From: Longispora fulva
Lineage (GTDB): Bacteria; Actinomycetota; Actinomycetes; Mycobacteriales; Micromonosporaceae
Length of the DNA: 64,000 nucleotides
NCBI RefSeq assembly: GCF_015751905.1
Contig: NZ_JADOUF010000001.1
Coordinates: 4,340,001-4,404,000 of the forward strand
Direction: 5' to 3'
Shown here: piece by piece, positions 60,399-64,000 of the stretch
How positions within the stretch are numbered: the first letter of the stretch is position 1
Layout: each line of letters starts with the position of its first letter
Program-made: the position numbers and the translations under genes
Notes under the pieces: model-generated
Seen by the model: the letters and a program-made list of their open reading frames with translations, nothing else
Told to the model about the DNA's origin: nothing
Database searches by the model: none

Positions 60399-61102
60399 GG
60401 GGCTCTCTCTCCGGACGGGGTGCGGGGGATCACTGGCAGGCCCTTCAGGTACAACGAAACGCCCTGTCTTCGGATCTTCAGGCGCACCAGCAGGGTCGCG
60501 AACGCCGCGGCGAGCAGGCCCGGGACCGTCGCGGCGCGCAGCGTGCCCCGCAGGCTGGCCACGAACGGCGCGCCGCCCTCCGGCCGCAGGGTGACGGTGA
60601 GGGCGAGCTGGTGGTCGGGGCGCGGCAGGCTCATCCGGTAGGTGCCGGTCAGCGGCAGGAACGGCGAGACGTAGAAGTCCTTGTCGACGTGGGCGGCGTC
60701 GCGGGCGTCGGGGTGCAGCAGGTAGCAGTGCCGGCCGCCGTAGGTGTTGTGCACCTCGGCGACGACGCAGGCCTGGGTGCCGTCGGGGCGGTGGCACCAG
60801 TACACCGTCAGCGGGTTGAAGACGTGGCCGAGGACCCGGGCGTGGGTGAGCATCAGGATCTGGCCGCCGCCCAGGTCGACGCCCTGGGTCGCGAGGTAGT
60901 CGTCGAGGTTGCGGCGCAACGACGGCGACCGTCCGATGTGGTCGGCGGCGAGGAACCGGGCGAGGGGGCGCAGCGGGCGCGGGATCGTCGGCAGGTCGTC
61001 GACGTCCACCAGCCACTGGTAGGTGCGGTAGATGAACGCGTGCCGGACCGGGCCGGTGCGGACGTGCCGCAGGGAGCAGCGGTACAGGGTCGCCGTCGTC
61101 AC
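60395..61102 (-). CDS. DUF1365 family protein
   Basis: The protein has 235 aa. Family blocks are RHVRTGPVRHAFIYRTYQWL, LTHARVLGHVFNPLTVYWCH and VAEVHNTYGGRHCYLL, with KDFYVSPFLPLTGTYRM. DUF1365 genes nearly always sit beside a FAD oxidoreductase and a CFA-like enzyme, as here. Activity is unproven. GTG 61102 overlaps the FAD gene stop as GTGA. The longer frame to 62128 is a shadow. Confidence 0.88.
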   Translation of the reverse strand: MTTATLYRCSLRHVRTGPVRHAFIYRTYQWLVDVDDLPTIPRPLRPLARFLAADHIGRSPSLRRNLDDYLATQGVDLGGGQILMLTHARVLGHVFNPLTVYWCHRPDGTQACVVAEVHNTYGGRHCYLLHPDARDAAHVDKDFYVSPFLPLTGTYRMSLPRPDHQLALTVTLRPEGGAPFVASLRGTLRAATVPGLLAAAFATLLVRLKIRRQGVSLYLKGLPVIPRTPSGERAP

Positions 61103-62328
61103 GCCAGTCTCCCGGCGGCGTCGAACCCCGAGCGGCAGCCGTCCTCGTGGAAGCCCCAGCCGTGGTACGCGCCGGCGTAGGCCACCGTGGCGTCGGAGAT
61201 CTCGGGCAGCCGGCGCTGGGCGGCGACCGCCTCGGCCGTGTAGACCGGGTGCCGGTAGACCATCCGGGCCAGCACGGCGTCCCCGTGGACGCGGCCGTCG
61301 GGGTTGAGGGTCACCACGTGCTCGCCGGCCGCGTCGAGGCGTTGCAGGCGGTTCATGTCGTAGCTGACCACCGGCCGGCCGGCGCCCGGGTCGCAGGCGG
61401 GCAGCAGGTAGTTCCACGACGCGCGGGCCCGGCGGCGCCGGGGCAGGACCGAGGCGTCGGAGTGCAGCAGGGTCTCGTTGCGCGAGTAGCCGAACGCGCC
61501 GAGGATCTCCTTCTCCGCCCGGCTGGCGTCCGGGCGCAGGGCGAGTGCCTGGTCGGCGTGGGTGGCGATCACGGCGGCGTCGTACCGCTGGACGAAGTCG
61601 GCCTCGTCGCGGACCTCGACCCCGTCGGCGACCCGGGTCACGGACCGCACCGGGACGCCGCGCCGGGCGGCCGGCAGCGCCGCAGCGATCCGGTCCACAT
61701 AGGTCCGGGAACCGCCGGTCACGGTCCGCCAGGTCGGCGAGCCGGTCACGCTCAACATGCCGTGCCGCTCCAGGAACACGAAGAGGTAGCGCGCCGGGTA
61801 GTCGCCGACCCGTTCCGGGCCGCAGGACCAGACCGCGGACACGACGGGTACGAGGAAGTGCCGCACGAAGTAGCTGCTGTAGTCCCGGGCGAACTCGCCG
61901 ATCGTCGTGTCGTCGTCCCCGGTCGCGACGAGCGCCCGGGCCGCGCGGTGGAACCGGGGCACCTGGGCGAGCATCGCCAGGAACCGGGGGTCGAGGGCGT
62001 TGCGCGGCCGGGCGAGCAGGCCGGGCAGCCCACGCGCCCCCGCGTACTCCAGGCCGCAGCCCTCGCAGCGCACCGACATGCTCATCTCCGTCGGCCGGGT
62101 CGCCACGCCCAGCTCGGCGAACAGCCACAGCAGGTGGGGATATGTCCGCTCGTTGTGCACGATGAACCCGGAGTCGACGGCCAGGCCGCCCACGTCGTGG
62201 GTGTGCGCGTGCCCGCCGAGCCGGTCGTCCGCCTCGAACAGGGTGACCTCGGCCCCCCGCCGGAGCAGGTACGCCGCCGTCAGGCCGGACACCCCCGCGC
62301 CGATCACCGCCACCCGCCGTCGCCGCAT
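61099..62328 (-). CDS. FAD-dependent amine-oxidase-like oxidoreductase
   Basis: The protein has 409 aa. The FAD-binding start is VAVIGAGVSGLTAAYLL followed by FEADDRLGGHAHT, with GFIVHNERTYPHL near 55. This is the group clustered with DUF1365 and CFA genes, likely a lipid desaturase or oxidase. ATG 62328 has GGAGG 5-9 bases upstream. First gene of the operon, whose promoter must lie in the 181-base gap to the hydrolase gene. Confidence 0.9.
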   Translation of the reverse strand: MRRRRVAVIGAGVSGLTAAYLLRRGAEVTLFEADDRLGGHAHTHDVGGLAVDSGFIVHNERTYPHLLWLFAELGVATRPTEMSMSVRCEGCGLEYAGARGLPGLLARPRNALDPRFLAMLAQVPRFHRAARALVATGDDDTTIGEFARDYSSYFVRHFLVPVVSAVWSCGPERVGDYPARYLFVFLERHGMLSVTGSPTWRTVTGGSRTYVDRIAAALPAARRGVPVRSVTRVADGVEVRDEADFVQRYDAAVIATHADQALALRPDASRAEKEILGAFGYSRNETLLHSDASVLPRRRRARASWNYLLPACDPGAGRPVVSYDMNRLQRLDAAGEHVVTLNPDGRVHGDAVLARMVYRHPVYTAEAVAAQRRLPEISDATVAYAGAYHGWGFHEDGCRSGFDAAGRLA

Positions 62329-62509
62329 CGTTCCTCCAGGTCAGCCGTCACCCGTGCATTCGGGGCGGGACCGGGGACGGATGGGTCGGGGCCGTCGGTC
62401 GTGCGGGTCCGGCCTGTCCGGCGTGCGGGCCCGACCCGTCCGGCGCGCGGTCGGCGACGAAGGCACTACGGTGGAGACCCCACCGCACCCGAGAGGCGAG
62501 GACAGTCGC

Positions 62510-63088
62510 ATGACCCGAAGGATCGTCGGCGGAGTGCCCGCCGGTGCGGGACCGGTCGTCCTCGTGCTGCACGGTGGGGCGGCCGACAGCCACCGGCCGC
62601 CCGGCCTCCTGGCGTACCTGCGGATGCTGCCGTTCGCCTGGGCGCTGCGCCGGAGCGGGCTGACCACCCGGCTGCTGCGGTACCGGTACCGGGGGTGGAA
62701 CGGGGCGGACCGCGACGCGTACGCCGATGTGCTGTGGGCCCTCGAACAGCTCGGGCCGCGCCCGGTGCTCCTCGTCGGGCACTCCCTCGGCGGCCGGGCC
62801 GCCCTGCACGCCGGCGGGGAGCCGTCCGTCGCCGGGGTCGCGGCCCTCGCGCCGTGGATCGAGCCCGGCGACCCGTGGCAGCCGCTGGCCGGCAGGCCGG
62901 TGCTGCTCGCGCACGGGTCCCGGGACACGACCACGGATCCGGCCCGGTCCCGCGAGTGGGCGGAGCTGCTCGGCGCGCGGTACGTCGAGCTCGACGACGA
63001 CCACGCGATGCTCCGGCACCCCGGGCGGTGGCACACCCTGGTCCGCGACTTCGCCACCGAGGTGCTGGCCCCGGTGCGACAGCTCTGA
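62510..63088 (+). CDS. Small alpha/beta hydrolase
   Basis: The protein has 192 aa. The nucleophile elbow GHSLGGRAAL has Ser92, HGSRD supplies the acid and DDDHAML the histidine. The oxyanion loop is LHGGAADS. It is a compact serine hydrolase of the dienelactone/BioH type without a lid domain and without a signal peptide. GAGGA (62498-62502) precedes ATG 62510. It ends just before the WYL regulator gene. Substrate unknown. Confidence 0.85.
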   Translation: MTRRIVGGVPAGAGPVVLVLHGGAADSHRPPGLLAYLRMLPFAWALRRSGLTTRLLRYRYRGWNGADRDAYADVLWALEQLGPRPVLLVGHSLGGRAALHAGGEPSVAGVAALAPWIEPGDPWQPLAGRPVLLAHGSRDTTTDPARSREWAELLGARYVELDDDHAMLRHPGRWHTLVRDFATEVLAPVRQL

Positions 63089-63104
63089 CCCTGCCGGGGA
63101 TTCC

Positions 63105-63121
63105 CTGACATGATGTGTCAG
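63105..63121 (+). promoter_or_regulatory. CTGACA-N5-TGTCAG palindrome at the WYL gene start
   Basis: Arms 63105-63110 and 63116-63121 are perfect; the last base is the G of the GTG start. The position and the TGACA-N5-TGTCA form fit an autoregulatory operator of a YafY/WYL-type regulator. Confidence 0.5.
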
Positions 63122-64000
63122 TGCGCGCCAGTCGACTGTTGTCCCTGATCCTGCTGCTGCAGACCCGGGGGCGGATGACCGCCCAAGCCCTGGCCGACGA
63201 GCTCGAGGTCTCCGTCCGGACCATCTACCGCGACGTCGACGCCCTGCACTCCGCCGGCATCCCGCTCTACGGCGACGCCGGCCACGCGGGCGGCTACCAG
63301 CTCCTCGACGGGTACCGGACCCGGCTCACCGGCCTGACCGCCGACGAGGCCGACTCGCTGTTCCTCGCCGGCATGCCCGGCCCGGCCGCCGAGCTGGGGC
63401 TGGGCGCGGTGGTGGCCGCCACCCAGCTCAAGCTGATGGCCTCCCTGCCCGAGGAGTTGCGGGACCGGGCCGGCCGGATCCGCGCACGGTTTCACCTCGA
63501 CGCGCCCAACTGGTACGCCGGGGCCGACGACGTCCCGCACCTGGCGGCCCTCGCGCGCGCCGTCTGGGAACAGCGTCGGGTCGACGTGCGCTACCGGCGC
63601 TGGCGGGCGCCCCAGGAGGTGACCCGCACCCTGGAGCCGTACGGCCTGGTCCTGAAGGGCGGACGCTGGTACCTGGTGGCCGCCTCGGACGGGCTGGCCC
63701 GCACCTACCGGGTGTCGCAGGTTCTGGAGCTGCACGTCGGCGAGGACCGCTTCGACCGGGAGCCGGACTTCGACCTCGCCGGGCACTGGGCGCGTTCCCT
63801 CGCCGAGTTCGCCGCCCGGCGGTTCACCGGCGAGGCGGTGCTGCGGCTGTCGCCGGTCGCGGTCCGCCGGCTGGAGGACCTGGTCACCGACGAGGTGGCC
63901 CGGGCGGTGGCGGACACCGCGGCCACGGATCCGGACGGCTGGATCCGGGCGACCGTGCCGATCGAGTCGGTGGCGCACGCGCACACCCAGCTCCTGGTGC
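63121..64000 (+). CDS. HTH-WYL (YafY-type) transcriptional regulator, cut by the window edge
   Basis: At least 293 aa, with no stop before base 64000. The winged helix spans 1-60 (RLLSLILLLQTRGRMTAQAL, ADELEVSVRTIYRDVDAL). The WYL domain starts near 140 (VDVRYRRWRAPQEVTRTLEP, LKGGRWYLVAAS, with YLV in place of the canonical WYL). GTG 63121 gives the family start. WYL domains bind nucleic acid or nucleotide ligands, and these regulators often control DNA-damage or local metabolic genes. The C-terminal domain lies outside the window. Confidence 0.88.
   Translation, partial: MRASRLLSLILLLQTRGRMTAQALADELEVSVRTIYRDVDALHSAGIPLYGDAGHAGGYQLLDGYRTRLTGLTADEADSLFLAGMPGPAAELGLGAVVAATQLKLMASLPEELRDRAGRIRARFHLDAPNWYAGADDVPHLAALARAVWEQRRVDVRYRRWRAPQEVTRTLEPYGLVLKGGRWYLVAASDGLARTYRVSQVLELHVGEDRFDREPDFDLAGHWARSLAEFAARRFTGEAVLRLSPVAVRRLEDLVTDEVARAVADTAATDPDGWIRATVPIESVAHAHTQLLV

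Overview
This is a high-GC window with strong G/C bias at third codon positions, GTG starts and many 4-base ATGA/GTGA start-stop overlaps. With SARP/AfsR regulators, SigE-family and MarR/GbsR regulators, an FxSxx-type RiPP locus and MetH, it points to a filamentous actinomycete, most plausibly of the Micromonosporaceae or a near relative. That placement is inferred from gene content; there is no rRNA in the window. I saw no tRNA, rRNA, CRISPR array, transposase or phage gene.

Layout. (1) 1-10742 is a polysaccharide locus: flippase, four glycosyltransferases, a Wzy-like polymerase, an unusual adenylation/carrier/membrane acyltransferase fusion, and a convergent polyprenyl-phosphate sugar-1-phosphate transferase. 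(2) 10979-17440 holds a MocR regulator, a DUF885 protein, a large SARP/NB-ARC/TPR regulator and a small secreted Calx-beta-like protein. (3) 17624-20095 is an sdpC-sdpA-sdpB-like toxin operon in which the SdpB-like protein carries a C-terminal thiol-oxidoreductase (DUF393) domain. (4) 20191-29894 is the most interesting region: an NrtR-like regulator, divergent from two membrane proteins, a nucleosidase with an effector-associated (EAD) tail and a large EAD/NB-ARC/TPR protein. Convergent to these is a compact RiPP operon: precursor ending in an FSS core, FxsB-like radical SAM/SPASM maturase and HExxH peptide hydroxylase.

(5) 30248-34837 has a second SARP/NB-ARC/TPR regulator and a SigE-family sigma factor with a membrane-anchored partner. 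(6) 34943-45904 is more housekeeping: metH, PAC2, a small gene coupled to glutaminase, a HutC-type GntR regulator, an MFS transporter, a cobalamin riboswitch with cbtB-cbtA, and a TDT/SLAC1-like transporter. (7) 46074-55847 has a GbsR-like regulator divergent from an ABC-2 exporter, valS behind a likely peptide-leader attenuator, a MarR/oxidoreductase pair, small hypothetical genes and a second ABC-2 exporter. (8) 55865-62328 pairs a photolyase with a convergent five-gene lipid-modification operon (FAD oxidoreductase, DUF1365, two cyclopropane-synthase-like methyltransferases, DUF1295). (9) The right end has a small alpha/beta hydrolase and a WYL regulator cut by the window edge.

The strongest candidates for undescribed biology are the EAD-linked nucleosidase/NLR-like pair beside an FxSxx-type RiPP operon, the SdpB-DUF393 fusion operon, and the valS leader in which tandem Val codons lie inside an intrinsic terminator stem.
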